Origin: Jingyaoa shaoxingensis
GTDB lineage: Bacteria; Bacillota; Clostridia; Lachnospirales; Lachnospiraceae
Length of the DNA: 64,000 nt
Direction of reading: 5' to 3'
Assembly (NCBI RefSeq): GCF_014385005.1
Contig: NZ_JACRSZ010000008.1
Coordinates: forward strand, 117,045 to 181,044
The notes beneath the pieces are model-generated. The model was not told where the DNA came from. It saw only the letters and a program-made list of their open reading frames with translations, and ran no database searches. The translations under genes were made by a program, and so were the position numbers. How positions within the stretch are numbered: the stretch's first letter is position 1; every line of letters begins with the position of its first letter. Below are positions 49,831-59,344 of this stretch, piece by piece.

Positions 49831-52089
49831 TTAATTTAAATGCCAGATGTCTTTATTATACTGCTCAATCGTTCGATCTGAAGAGAAGAATCCTGCCTGT
49901 GCGATATTCACAAGCATCTTCTTTGCCCATGCAGTGCGGTCTTCATAATCTTCAAATGCCTGATCTTTCACTCTGATATAATCTTTCAGATCCAGTAGCG
50001 TCATAAACCAGTCTTTATTCAGAAGCTCATTGTAGACATTTCTCAAATGTTCTTCCCTGCCATACTTCAGCATTGAATCACTGACAATAAAATCTACATA
50101 TTTCTTAATATCTGCATCACTCTCATAGATTGCACGGGAATGATAATCCATCTTTTCATAATGTCGGATTACTTCATCACTGGACTCACCAAAGATATAA
50201 ATATTCTCTTTTCCAACCAGATCGCTGATCTCCACATTTGCGCCATCCATAGTACCAAGCGTAACTGCACCATTGAGCATAAACTTCATATTTCCGGTGC
50301 CACTGGCTTCCTTGGATGCAAGAGAAATCTGCTCGGAAATATTGCAGGCCGGAATCAGTTTCTCAGCTGCACTGACGTTATAATTTTCCACCATCACCAG
50401 CTTCATATACGGTGATACCTCCGGATCATTCTGAATCAAAGTCTCCAGCGTCAACAGCAGGTGGATAATATCCTTGGCAATATAATAAGCAGGAGCTGCC
50501 TTTGCGCCAAAGATAAAGGTAATCGGTCTTTCCGGCTTTCTGCCTTCTTTAATTTCCAGATATTTATAAATAACATACAACGCATTTAACTGCTGCCGTT
50601 TATATTCATGCAGTCTCTTGATCTGGATATCAAACACACTGTTCTCATCAATCTCAATACCGGTATTTTCGAAGACAAACTCCTTGCAGATTTTCTTTGC
50701 ATCTGCCTTTATTGCAAGCAACTGGTTCAGCACGTCCTGATCTTCCCCAAAAGCAGACAGCTGCTTCAGCTGTGCCGCATCTTTCTTCCAGCCATCTCCG
50801 ATCAGAGACGTAATATATTTTGCAAGCGGACGATTACAATACATCAGCCATCTGCGGAACGTAATTCCGTTTGTCTTATTATTAAATTTCTCCGGATAAA
50901 TCTCATAAAACTGATGCAGCTCAGTGTTTTTCAGAATCTCTGTGTGAAGTGCCGCAACACCATTGATCGAAAATCCATAATGGATATCCATATGTGCCAT
51001 ATGAACCAACTGGCTGCTGTCGATAATAGCAAGATTTTCCTGCGGATACTTTGCTTTCACCTTCTCGTCCAGTCTGCGGATAATCGGAACCAGCTGCGGC
51101 ACAATATCCTCCAGATACTGAATCGGCCATTTTTCCAGTGCTTCTGCCAGGATTGTATGATTGGTATACGCACATACATGAGAAACGATCTCTGCTGCTT
51201 CTTCAAATGCAATTCCCCGCTCACCAAGCAGACGGATAAACTCTGGGATAATCATACTTGGATGCGTATCATTGATCTGAACCACTGCATAATCAGCCAG
51301 ATCATGGAAGTTGCTTCCTCTGGCCGCTGCTTCATCCAGAATCCGCTGCGCCGCATTGCTTACCATAAAGTACTGCTGATAGATACGAAGTTTCCGTCCA
51401 TCCTCATCACTGTCATCCGGATACAGGAACAGGGTCAGATTGTGCAGAATATCTTTTTTATTAAACGCAATTCCGTCATGAACCATGGATTCATCTGCCA
51501 GGTCAATATCAAACAAATTCAGGCGAATTGCTTTATTTTCGTAACCTGCAACATCAATGGTATACATGGTTGATTTCAATGAAAATCCTCTGAACGGAAC
51601 CATATAAGTAACATCCGTAGCAGTCAGCCAGGAGTCCGGCGTAATCCATGGGTTTGGCATCTCATGCTGAAGATTGTCCTCAAATACCTGTCTGAACAGA
51701 CCGAGATGATAATTCAGTCCGATTCCCTCACCGGGAAGACCCAGCGTCGCGATAGAGTCCAGAAAGCAGGCTGCCAGACGTCCCAGGCCACCGTTTCCAA
51801 GTGATGGTTCCGGCTCTACGGATTCTATCTCTGCAAGTGATTTTCCATTTTCTCTCAAAAACTCCGCAACGTCATCGTAAATGCCAAGATTGATCAGATT
51901 ATTGGAAAGAAGCTTTCCGATCAGAAACTCCGCAGAAATATAATAGATTTTTTTCTTTCCATCGTGATATCCTTTTGCAGCAAGCATCTTTTTGGTATAT
52001 GCAAGAAGTGCTTCGTATACTTCCTGATCTGTACATGCACTGCAATCTCTGTGGAACATATCCTGAATTAAAGTCTTTAAAGCTTCCAT
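49831..52089 (-). CDS. glgP: Glycogen/starch alpha-glucan phosphorylase
   Basis: A 752-residue GT35 enzyme releasing glucose-1-phosphate from alpha-1,4-glucans. Marks are [20 protein letters not shown] near residue 48, [19 protein letters not shown], the PLP-lysine region [20 protein letters not shown] near 610 and [12 protein letters not shown]. The length fits the short bacterial class without the regulatory N-terminal extension of animal enzymes. It is monocistronic, with an AGGAG site before the ATG. No other glycogen genes are in the window. Confidence 0.95.
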   Translation of the reverse strand: MEALKTLIQDMFHRDCSACTDQEVYEALLAYTKKMLAAKGYHDGKKKIYYISAEFLIGKLLSNNLINLGIYDDVAEFLRENGKSLAEIESVEPEPSLGNGGLGRLAACFLDSIATLGLPGEGIGLNYHLGLFRQVFEDNLQHEMPNPWITPDSWLTATDVTYMVPFRGFSLKSTMYTIDVAGYENKAIRLNLFDIDLADESMVHDGIAFNKKDILHNLTLFLYPDDSDEDGRKLRIYQQYFMVSNAAQRILDEAAARGSNFHDLADYAVVQINDTHPSMIIPEFIRLLGERGIAFEEAAEIVSHVCAYTNHTILAEALEKWPIQYLEDIVPQLVPIIRRLDEKVKAKYPQENLAIIDSSQLVHMAHMDIHYGFSINGVAALHTEILKNTELHQFYEIYPEKFNNKTNGITFRRWLMYCNRPLAKYITSLIGDGWKKDAAQLKQLSAFGEDQDVLNQLLAIKADAKKICKEFVFENTGIEIDENSVFDIQIKRLHEYKRQQLNALYVIYKYLEIKEGRKPERPITFIFGAKAAPAYYIAKDIIHLLLTLETLIQNDPEVSPYMKLVMVENYNVSAAEKLIPACNISEQISLASKEASGTGNMKFMLNGAVTLGTMDGANVEISDLVGKENIYIFGESSDEVIRHYEKMDYHSRAIYESDADIKKYVDFIVSDSMLKYGREEHLRNVYNELLNKDWFMTLLDLKDYIRVKDQAFEDYEDRTAWAKKMLVNIAQAGFFSSDRTIEQYNKDIWHLN

Positions 52090-52188
52090 AATTTTCTCCT
52101 TTCAAAAACATACTCCATATCTTATGTTTCTCCGATATCGTTATCTTAGCATATGTATTTAAAAGAAAAATACAACAAAACTGTTCTA

Positions 52189-53106
52189 TTATGACATTTT
52201 TTTGCGAAATTTATGAGGGGAAATCTGGTTCGCTTCCTGAAATTTTTTTATAAAATAACTGGTATTATTAAAACCTACCTCGGTAGCAATATCCGTAACA
52301 GAATTATCTGTGTGCAGCAGCAGCGATTTGGCTTTCTCCAGCCGATAATCATTCAGATACGCTGCTGCCGTTTTCCCTGTATACTGTTTAAACAGTTTCA
52401 TGAAGTAAAATTCACTGTAATTTGAGATCCCGGACAGTTCTTTCACAGACAATGGCTCCCTGTAATGAATACTGATGTACTCCAGTACTTTCTTAACAGA
52501 TAACAGATTCCTGTTCTGTTCTGCATCCGTCGTAATAATATAATTTCCCGCGAACATCTCATAAAAAAACTCATAAAAAAGTGCTTTCAGGTGAATATAA
52601 TAAAATGGTTTTTTCTCTTTATGACACTGATGTATCTCACAAAACAGATGGTACAGCTGCTCATAGTGTTCCGCTGTGTCTGTAATCAAATGTGTAAACT
52701 CTGCCTTATTTTCCATCAGAAGTGAGATCACCATTTCCTGACAGAGATCGCCTGCTGATCCGGAAAGGAAGTTCAAATCAAACACCACACTTCTGTAATA
52801 TAAAATATTTCTGCTATCAGACTTGATTCCATGGATCACTCCGCTGTTTACAATCAACAGATCTCCCTTTTTCAGCCGAATGGTCTCTCGATTCAGTCTG
52901 GCAAGCCCCTTTCCCTGATCGATGCAGACAATTTCCATTTCTCTGTGCCAGTGATTATAAAGCGAACGGAAAATCTCACAGTTATCGGTGTAAGTCTCTA
53001 CAGGTAGTTCAAAAGATCCATGTGTTTCCAGTTCCTTCATTGTCTCATCTACATTGGCTCTGCCGATTTGGCTTGTTAAAACAATTGTACTATTTTTCTG
53101 TTTCAT
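52189..53106 (-). CDS. AraC-family transcriptional regulator
   Basis: A 305-residue regulator: a cupin sensor (YNHWHREMEIVCIDQGKGL, KKGDLLIVNSGVIHGI) and a C-terminal double helix-turn-helix (LSVKELSGISNYSEFYFMKL; VTDIATEVGFNNTSYFIKKF). Such proteins usually sense sugars. The start is uncertain: ATG at 53106 has GGAG 10 bases before it, while ATG at 53130 adds eight residues with no clear site. Its neighbours are glgP (same strand, 100 bases downstream) and the divergent GGDEF/EAL pair; either could be its target. Confidence 0.85.
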   Translation of the reverse strand: MKQKNSTIVLTSQIGRANVDETMKELETHGSFELPVETYTDNCEIFRSLYNHWHREMEIVCIDQGKGLARLNRETIRLKKGDLLIVNSGVIHGIKSDSRNILYYRSVVFDLNFLSGSAGDLCQEMVISLLMENKAEFTHLITDTAEHYEQLYHLFCEIHQCHKEKKPFYYIHLKALFYEFFYEMFAGNYIITTDAEQNRNLLSVKKVLEYISIHYREPLSVKELSGISNYSEFYFMKLFKQYTGKTAAAYLNDYRLEKAKSLLLHTDNSVTDIATEVGFNNTSYFIKKFQEANQISPHKFRKKMS

Positions 53107-53130
53107 CACAGGACGACTCCATTTTCGCAT

Positions 53131-53409
53131 TATGCGTATCTCTGAATTTTTGCATATACATGTTCCCTCACAGGACAGTGTTGCTGAACATTTACGTAAT
53201 TACAGTATAACATGAAACACGCTTCGCGATGCGCCGAAATCATGTATGCACATGATAAAATTCTTGATTTTGTTATATGTACAATGTTAAAATCTTCTTA
53301 TACACAGATGGACTTTATAGAAATATGCGACACAAAGTCAGTGCCCACGTTTATCATGCATTGTCTGAAAGGACAGTGCATTTTCTTTTTTCAAAGCAGG
53401 AGAAACATT
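53131..53409. other. Intergenic region between divergent AraC and GGDEF-like genes
   Basis: No gene is supported here. The plus-strand frame is open from 53212 but has no ribosome site and no family similarity before the ATG at 53410. I see no clear operator. Confidence 0.4.
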
Positions 53410-55098
53410 ATGAAAGACAACATGAATATGAAATGGAAACAAATGGAAATCCTCTGCATAATAATTGTGTCATTCTTTCTGATCCTTTCAGTTCGAATGA
53501 TTTATCAGCCAAATGCAGACCCTGAGGTGAATTCATTTGTTTCCCTCAGCAGTGACTGGTATCAGATAAAAAACGGAGAACGAACCGACCTTGAGCTTCC
53601 TTGTTCTGTCATCACGAATTCTGATGGTGAAGCCATTCTTTATAATGATACGCTGACAGATGCGGATATTGGAAAATTTGTATCCATCAGAGGTGTACAG
53701 AATCATCTGGAAATCCGTCTGGGCGATCAGCTTCTTTATCAATACAGAGATGACAATTTTCAGAAAAACAGTCAAATGAAGGGGAAACTCTGGGCAGACG
53801 CCTGTTTATCGGATAAAACCGGGCAGGAACCACTATGTCTTATTTTCAGGGGCAGACAAAACAGCCGGCTGTATGTACAGGCGCCTCTCATTGGATCCTA
53901 TTCTGATATCATCAGACATCATTTTCAGGAATCTGCTTTTTCGATCCTGATGGTTTTTGGTATGATTGGTCTTGGCATTGTATCTGTAATTATTTACTTC
54001 TATGCCAGACATAGAAAGATTGCGGAGAAACGTTTTTTTGATGTGGCAGTCTTTTTAATTCTATGCAGCCTGTGGTGCATACTGGATTCTGGGATTTATC
54101 AGATGTATGGAAAACAGAGTGCTGCCGGAACACTGGTTTCCTTTTATGCATTCATGCTAATGTCGGTTCCGATACTGCATTTTATACAGGATACGGTCAG
54201 TAAAAGCAAAAGATGGATTCCTCAGATATGGATTTTGCTGCTTTATGGAAATGCGGTCTTGCAGACAGTCATCCACATCATTCTGCAAGTTCCTTTTGTC
54301 CATATGCTGTTTGTGACTCATCTCATCCTTTTTACCGGTGTTATAGCAATGATCCTTCTTCTGTGGCGGGAATATCAAAGAAGTCAGACACAGGTATTAG
54401 GACTTTGTCTGAAAGCATTTGAAGTATTGGGACTTAGTGGTGTCATCGCACTTGCACTGTACTGGATCTTTTCCATATATTGGTATGATGCCGTATTCCA
54501 GTTTGGTATTGTTCTCTATATTGCTTTTCTATTCTGGGGATTACTCTGCAAAGTGTCCGATGATGTTCAGTTCCGGCTGGAACAGGCGGTATATGAAAGG
54601 ATGTCATTAGAAGATCGGATGACCGGACTGAAAAACAGAAAGGCATTCGAACAGGCAGTTAATAAAATTCAGACAGAAGCTGCATTACTTGAAAATGTAC
54701 TGCTTTTGTTTATAGAAATTGATGGCCTGAAAAAAATTAATGATATGTATGGACTGCAGCGCGGAGACGAAGCCGTCATCCGGACAGCGAGAAGTATCCG
54801 TCCCGTAGAAAATGGTTCTTATGAACAGCAGGTGCAGTGTTTTCGCATTGAAGGTGATGAATTTGCTGTCATTGTGTCCAATCCGCAAAAGACACCTGCA
54901 GAATGGGAACGCTTTATAAAAGATGAGTTAAAAAAAGAAACAACTGGTGGAAATCGTATCCACCTGAAATTTGGGTACAGTTATCTGCGAAAAACAGATG
55001 GAACTCTGGTTTCCATCAGTGACTGGAAAATGCAGGCAGACCAGATGCTGCTTTTCAATAAAGAAAAAGAGTCGGAGGATAAATATGCGCTATTATAA
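53410..55098 (+). CDS. Seven-span membrane protein with EGDEF-type GGDEF domain
   Basis: A 562-residue protein. Span 1 (LCIIIVSFFLILSV) is followed by an extracytoplasmic domain of about 150 residues (jelly-roll, 7TMR-DISM extracellular-like: ASVIT... region DLELPCSVITNSDGEAILY), seven membrane spans (about 185-400), then a GGDEF domain (LEDRMTGLKNRKAFEQAV). The signature reads RIEGDEFAVI, with Glu for the first Gly, so activity is uncertain. I start it at 53410, after a GGAG site, because the longer frame from 53212 has no support. The stop overlaps the next gene by 14 bases. Confidence 0.83.
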   Translation: MKDNMNMKWKQMEILCIIIVSFFLILSVRMIYQPNADPEVNSFVSLSSDWYQIKNGERTDLELPCSVITNSDGEAILYNDTLTDADIGKFVSIRGVQNHLEIRLGDQLLYQYRDDNFQKNSQMKGKLWADACLSDKTGQEPLCLIFRGRQNSRLYVQAPLIGSYSDIIRHHFQESAFSILMVFGMIGLGIVSVIIYFYARHRKIAEKRFFDVAVFLILCSLWCILDSGIYQMYGKQSAAGTLVSFYAFMLMSVPILHFIQDTVSKSKRWIPQIWILLLYGNAVLQTVIHIILQVPFVHMLFVTHLILFTGVIAMILLLWREYQRSQTQVLGLCLKAFEVLGLSGVIALALYWIFSIYWYDAVFQFGIVLYIAFLFWGLLCKVSDDVQFRLEQAVYERMSLEDRMTGLKNRKAFEQAVNKIQTEAALLENVLLLFIEIDGLKKINDMYGLQRGDEAVIRTARSIRPVENGSYEQQVQCFRIEGDEFAVIVSNPQKTPAEWERFIKDELKKETTGGNRIHLKFGYSYLRKTDGTLVSISDWKMQADQMLLFNKEKESEDKYALL

Positions 55099-56992
55099 TT
55101 TCGATTTTCTGATCGCAGCAATGATTATTTTATTGCTGATTCTGTATCATTTTCTGGGACAGAGAAGAGCCAAAGATCTGAATAATCAGGTATTTCTTTT
55201 CTTTGCTGCTCTTGGTACAATGGACGTAGCTGCCGAACTTCTCAGTAATTATTGTATTACTTCTTACAACAGTGAACTGGGAATGACAGCATGGTTTTCA
55301 ACAACCATTTTTTATCTGTTTCAGGCACTGCTTCCCTATACATTGATCTTTTATGTCCATACACTACATGATCATAACGTTATTTCGATAAAAAAAATAC
55401 TGATATCCGGGATTCCGACCATCGCATTACTTTGTATCATACTTACAAATCCGTTCACAGAAAAACTATTTTACTTTGATGTATCAGGCGGCTATATGAC
55501 AGGACCCTGGTACACGCTGATGTATTACAGTGCCTTATGCCATATCGTGGCTGCACTGATCCTTATTATTAAATGGTGGAAAGAACTGGGTATACAAAAA
55601 GTGAAAATACTTCTGGAGATTCTTCTGCTGTGCGGAAGTGGTGTGATAATCCAGTTTGTATATCATCCGCTCCTGACAACAGGATTCGGCCTGAGTCTTG
55701 GCATCCTGGCGTTATTTATTACCATTAATAATCCTCATGCAAATATGGACAGTATGACCGGATTATATAATCATCTCTATCTGACCAGAAAAAGCAATGA
55801 GCTGATTAAAGCTGGAAAATCTTTTCATATTATTACAGTGTACCTTTATCAGTTAAAGCATATTAATAAGATTGCCGGGATTCAGGATGGCAACCTTATT
55901 TTACAGACAACCGCAAAAAAGCTTGAGGATCTGTGCGGCAGGAATGCCTTTCGAATAACCGGGAAACGCTTTCTGGTGCTGACAGATTCTCTGAAAGAAT
56001 ATGAATATTATTTCGCACAATTAAAGAATTTGTTTGACGTGAACATGAAACTGGACACAAATGATAAAAAAATTATGATACCTGTGATCCTCAGCGGGAT
56101 TGTCAATGCAGAAAAGATTGGAGAAAGCGGACTGATTCTGGAATATGCAGAATACCTTGAATCTCTGGCTCCTCAAAGCGGACTGACAGAAGTGATACAG
56201 GATGACCGTCAGACGATGAATGGTTTTCTGTATAATAAACAGGTGGAACAATATCTGCATACGGCAATTTCTGAAGATCTCTTTGAAGTTTATTATCAGC
56301 CTGTATATTCTGCCCGTGAGGAACGATACATCACACTGGAGGCTCTGAGCCGTCTGCATCATCCAGAACTTGGCTGGATTGCACCGGATGTATTCATTCA
56401 GCTTGCAGAAAAGAATCATATCATTGAACAGATTACAGATTTACAGTTTCAACGTGTCTGCAGATTTCTGAATGAAAACAGCGTACTGATGAACCAGCTG
56501 CTAAATGTTAAAGTAAATTTATCTTCTCTTGATCTGATGAGAAATGACTGCAGCAGTCATTTTATCCATATAATGGATGAATATGGAATTCCTCATGAGT
56601 GGATACAGTTTGAGATAACAGAGACAGTCGCAACAGAATATAATACAAGCCTGCGGATGGTTGCGGATGAATTTACCCGTGCCGGTATCCGGCTGTGTCT
56701 GGATGACTTCGGCTCCGGATATGCCAATTTAAATACCGTTATGAGACTTCCATTTTCCACAATTAAGCTTGACAGATCCCTTCTTTTTGACATCTGCAGT
56801 GACGAAAAACGGGCCCTGTTTTATCAGAGTATTGTGGATACTTTTCTTAAAATGAATTATCATATTGTATCTGAAGGTGTGGAAACCAAAGAAGAAATGG
56901 AAATAATAAGCGGCTGGGGCGTTGATATGATTCAGGGGTATTATTTCTCTGCTCCGCTGCCACCAAAAGACATCTTAAAGTTATTGCGATAG
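55085..56992 (+). CDS. Membrane c-di-GMP phosphodiesterase (degenerate GGDEF + EAL)
   Basis: A 635-residue protein with about seven spans at the N-terminus (to residue 220), a degenerate GGDEF domain (DSMTGLYNHLYLT; signature position reads RITGKRFLVLT) and a full EAL domain. Catalytic residues are present: Glu of LEALSRLHH, Asn of VKVNLSSLDL, Glu of FEITETVATE, DD of CLDDFGSGYANL, Lys of STIKLDRSLL and Glu of VSEGVETKEE. It should hydrolyse c-di-GMP to pGpG. GGAGG precedes the ATG at 55085, which lies inside the end of the EGDEF gene, so the two are coupled. Confidence 0.9.
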   Translation: MRYYNFDFLIAAMIILLLILYHFLGQRRAKDLNNQVFLFFAALGTMDVAAELLSNYCITSYNSELGMTAWFSTTIFYLFQALLPYTLIFYVHTLHDHNVISIKKILISGIPTIALLCIILTNPFTEKLFYFDVSGGYMTGPWYTLMYYSALCHIVAALILIIKWWKELGIQKVKILLEILLLCGSGVIIQFVYHPLLTTGFGLSLGILALFITINNPHANMDSMTGLYNHLYLTRKSNELIKAGKSFHIITVYLYQLKHINKIAGIQDGNLILQTTAKKLEDLCGRNAFRITGKRFLVLTDSLKEYEYYFAQLKNLFDVNMKLDTNDKKIMIPVILSGIVNAEKIGESGLILEYAEYLESLAPQSGLTEVIQDDRQTMNGFLYNKQVEQYLHTAISEDLFEVYYQPVYSAREERYITLEALSRLHHPELGWIAPDVFIQLAEKNHIIEQITDLQFQRVCRFLNENSVLMNQLLNVKVNLSSLDLMRNDCSSHFIHIMDEYGIPHEWIQFEITETVATEYNTSLRMVADEFTRAGIRLCLDDFGSGYANLNTVMRLPFSTIKLDRSLLFDICSDEKRALFYQSIVDTFLKMNYHIVSEGVETKEEMEIISGWGVDMIQGYYFSAPLPPKDILKLLR

Positions 56993-56994
56993 TC

Positions 56995-57025
56995 AAAATG
57001 GCTTCAAATGATTTTGAAGCCATTT
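56995..57025 (+). terminator. Terminator of the GGDEF/EAL operon
   Basis: AAAATGGCTTCAAA pairs with TTTTGAAGCCATTT with a 3-base loop, just after the stop. Confidence 0.85.
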
Positions 57026-57137
57026 CCCATTCGTTCACTTATAGATAATCGTAAATCTTGTCCCCATTTCAAAACAAGTTGAGCCATCCTTAAACTGATC
57101 AGCAAAATCTACTGTCCTATGTGCAAGAACATGGTCA

Positions 57138-58040
57138 TCATCCGGCTCCCAGCAGAAGCCATGCATCGCCCAGTACATCATAATAATAAACCACATTGTC
57201 GCCTACTGCATAATAATTTTCTTTTGTAAAATGATCCTCCTGATCTGTTCCCAGTACAAATACCGGGCAATATCTTCCACCAATATACTCCTCAGTTCCT
57301 GTATACCATAATGACATTCCAAGGCTGAGATAGTAACGAACCTCGTCCGTTTCTGCCAGTAATTCCCGGGCAATATTTATATCCAATGACGAATCATAAT
57401 ACTCTGGTTCATAATATTCTGAATTATAACTTTCTAAATCATAATATTCCGGATCATACTCTTCCCAATCATTATCATAGATAGAGAAATCATAGCAGTA
57501 GGCTTCTGCTGCAAGATGTCCATCCCTTAATGACACCATAGGATGGTATTGCACACTCATATTCTGCTTCTGTACAGAAACCATTACATTAGAATGAATC
57601 TCACTCATATTGCACCGCAGGATAATGACTTCATTCTCCTGCCCCATATACCACGGGTCATTCAGCTCGTCCACATATTCTCCTTCTTCCGTAATCTGAG
57701 CCGGATAAACACTGACCTTACTGTCATCCCTCGGAACAATGGCATATATTTCACAGCCACCTGCATCAACAACTGTCCCATCCTGTAAAAATGGATAGGC
57801 ATCAGTCAATTCTTCCTGCCTGGTATATTCCAGTATCTCTGATACTTCTGCTGCTTCATCGATATATCCAAGAAATGCCATTCCGACCTGACATTCGTCT
57901 TCCCTGATAATATCCTGCAGAATTGTCAGGCTCTCTTCTGCCCCAGGGGTTTGGGCAGATACGACTCCCATATCTTCACCACAGATGTTAAAAGATAACA
58001 GTACTGCACAAACGCTTATAACCACAGAAATTTTTTTCAT
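57138..58040 (-). CDS. Acidic tyrosine-rich exported protein, function unknown
   Basis: A 300-residue secreted protein I do not recognise. The signal peptide covers residues 1-29 (ISVVISVCAVLLSFN core; cleavage near VVSAQT). The cysteine at 20 is inside the hydrophobic stretch and does not form a proper lipobox. Residues 190-215 hold a short repeat of EYYDLESYNSEYYEPEYYDS type, strongly acidic and Tyr-rich. The C-terminal 60 residues (SLGMSLWYTGTEEYIGGRYC, NVVYYYDVLGDAWLLLG) look like a compact beta domain. It has no operon partners and could bind metal or cell wall, but there is no direct sign. Confidence 0.7.
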   Translation of the reverse strand: MKKISVVISVCAVLLSFNICGEDMGVVSAQTPGAEESLTILQDIIREDECQVGMAFLGYIDEAAEVSEILEYTRQEELTDAYPFLQDGTVVDAGGCEIYAIVPRDDSKVSVYPAQITEEGEYVDELNDPWYMGQENEVIILRCNMSEIHSNVMVSVQKQNMSVQYHPMVSLRDGHLAAEAYCYDFSIYDNDWEEYDPEYYDLESYNSEYYEPEYYDSSLDINIARELLAETDEVRYYLSLGMSLWYTGTEEYIGGRYCPVFVLGTDQEDHFTKENYYAVGDNVVYYYDVLGDAWLLLGAG

Positions 58041-58147
58041 GATCCTAACCTCCCTTATTTCAGACTCGCTCGTGTTTTGTATCTATTTTTATTATACATG
58101 AATACATCCATCATTTACACTGCTATAACAGTTTTTTACAGTCAGGG

Positions 58148-58176
58148 TTGACATTTTCTTTTATTCTGCATAGAAT
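58148..58176 (+). promoter_or_regulatory. Promoter of the riboswitch-antiporter transcript
   Basis: TTGACA (58148-58153), 17-base spacer, TAGAAT (58171-58176). Confidence 0.75.
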
Positions 58177-58210
58177 ATATTCAACAACAGAAAACCTATT
58201 CTGTTATCAG

Positions 58211-58312
58211 GAATAAAGGGGAGTAGTTAACCATCAGATGTTCTCTGATGGAATAGCGATCGTCATCACGCCATCTGGCCGGTTGTTATTGAAATAACGA
58301 GACTTTTATCCA
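58211..58312 (+). promoter_or_regulatory. yybP-ykoY (Mn2+) riboswitch aptamer
   Basis: The conserved core AAAGGGGAGTAG (58215-58226) is followed by a hairpin CCATCAGA/TCTGATGG, the second conserved loop CGATCGTCATCACG, GGCCGGTTGTTATTGAAATAAC and a closing GAGACTTTTATCC. These match the Bacillus and E. coli yybP-ykoY elements in order and sequence. The 3' end of the aptamer overlaps the 5' strand of a terminator, so Mn2+ binding should favour read-through into the antiporter gene. Confidence 0.85.
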
Positions 58313-58345
58313 TCATTTTTTGATGTGATAAGAGTCTCTTTTTTT
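58299..58345 (+). terminator. Riboswitch-controlled terminator
   Basis: GAGACTTTTATC (58299-58310) pairs with GATAAGAGTCTC (58327-58338), then seven T. A second complementary stretch AGACTCTTTTATC lies at 58351-58363. Confidence 0.85.
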
Positions 58346-58380
58346 ATTCCAGACTCTTTTATCACAGGAAAGGAGCCTAT

Positions 58381-59298
58381 ATGGAATATGTATTATTACT
58401 CGTCGGTTTTGTTCTTTTAATCAAGGGGGCAGACTTCTTCGTGGAAGGAAGTTCTTCTCTTGCCCGCATTCTCCGAATCCCAAGTGTCATCATCGGACTG
58501 ACCATCGTTGCCATGGGAACCAGTGCACCGGAAGCCTCTGTCAGTATCAACGCAGCCCTGGCAGGAAGCAACGATATCGCTATCAGTAATGTGGTGGGAT
58601 CCAATATTTTCAATGGTCTTGTGGTGGTCGGTGTCTGTGCCGTCCTTGCCGCCTTCCAGACAAATAAAGATATTCTGAAACGGGATATGCCATTAAATAT
58701 CTTTGTCAGTGCCATTCTCTGTCTGATGTTCCTGGATGGAAAACTTAGTCGTACAGAAGGTATTCTGCTTCTTGCCGGTATGGTTCTTTATCTCTGCTTC
58801 ATGATCCGCTCCGCTTTAAAAAACAGAGAACCGGGAGCTGATATTCAGACACTTTCTCTCCCAGTCAGCCTGCTCTACATTGTCGGTGGTCTGGCAGCTG
58901 TTATCTTTGGCGGCGATCTGGTAGTAGACAAAGCCTGCATCATTGCCAGGAGCTGGGGCGTCAGTCAGAACTTTATCGGTCTGACGATCATCGCTATCGG
59001 CACCTCTCTGCCAGAACTGGTAACTTCCATTGTAGCTACTCGCAAGGGAGACAGCAGTCTGGCACTGGGAAATGCCATTGGTTCCAACCTGTTCAATATC
59101 CTGTTCATTCTTGGTATGTCATCCGTCATCTCTCCTCTGCATGTCCTGGATGAATCCGTGATTGACTGTCTGTTACTGACTGTAAGTGCGATTATTCTGT
59201 ATCTTTTCGCCAGAAGCAAAAAAAAGATGACACGCCTGGAAGGTGTCATTTGTATTCTTCTCTATATTAGTTACACAGCCTATTTACTGATAAGATAA
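58381..59298 (+). CDS. Calcium/sodium antiporter family protein (CaCA, YrbG-like)
   Basis: A 305-residue, ten-span cation exchanger with the two alpha-repeats GTSAPEASVSINAALAG...NVVGSNIFN (near 40-80) and GTSLPELVTSIVATRKG...NAIGSNLFN (near 205-245). Each has the acidic cation-binding residue (PE). The yybP-ykoY element directly upstream implies that the physiological ion includes Mn2+, since that riboswitch class controls manganese exporters. An AGGAG site precedes the ATG. Confidence 0.92.
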   Translation: MEYVLLLVGFVLLIKGADFFVEGSSSLARILRIPSVIIGLTIVAMGTSAPEASVSINAALAGSNDIAISNVVGSNIFNGLVVVGVCAVLAAFQTNKDILKRDMPLNIFVSAILCLMFLDGKLSRTEGILLLAGMVLYLCFMIRSALKNREPGADIQTLSLPVSLLYIVGGLAAVIFGGDLVVDKACIIARSWGVSQNFIGLTIIAIGTSLPELVTSIVATRKGDSSLALGNAIGSNLFNILFILGMSSVISPLHVLDESVIDCLLLTVSAIILYLFARSKKKMTRLEGVICILLYISYTAYLLIR

Positions 59299-59330
59299 AA
59301 TGAGAGGTGGCCAACGGCCACCTCTCATTT
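59298..59330. terminator. Bidirectional terminator
   Basis: AAATGAGAGGTGGCC pairs perfectly with GGCCACCTCTCATTT; it begins at the last base of the antiporter stop and also ends the minus-strand membrane-protein gene. Confidence 0.9.
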
Positions 59331-59344
59331 CTTCCCCGATGTTC

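Noticed and set aside
50608-51573. Plus-strand ORF (321 codons) opposite glycogen phosphorylase
   Set aside because: Shadow of glgP; composition is cysteine- and isoleucine-rich nonsense with no motif.
53212-53409. N-terminal extension of the EGDEF protein
   Set aside because: The frame is open but has no ribosome site, and the residues do not look like a signal or membrane segment; ATG 53410 has a site and starts just before span 1.
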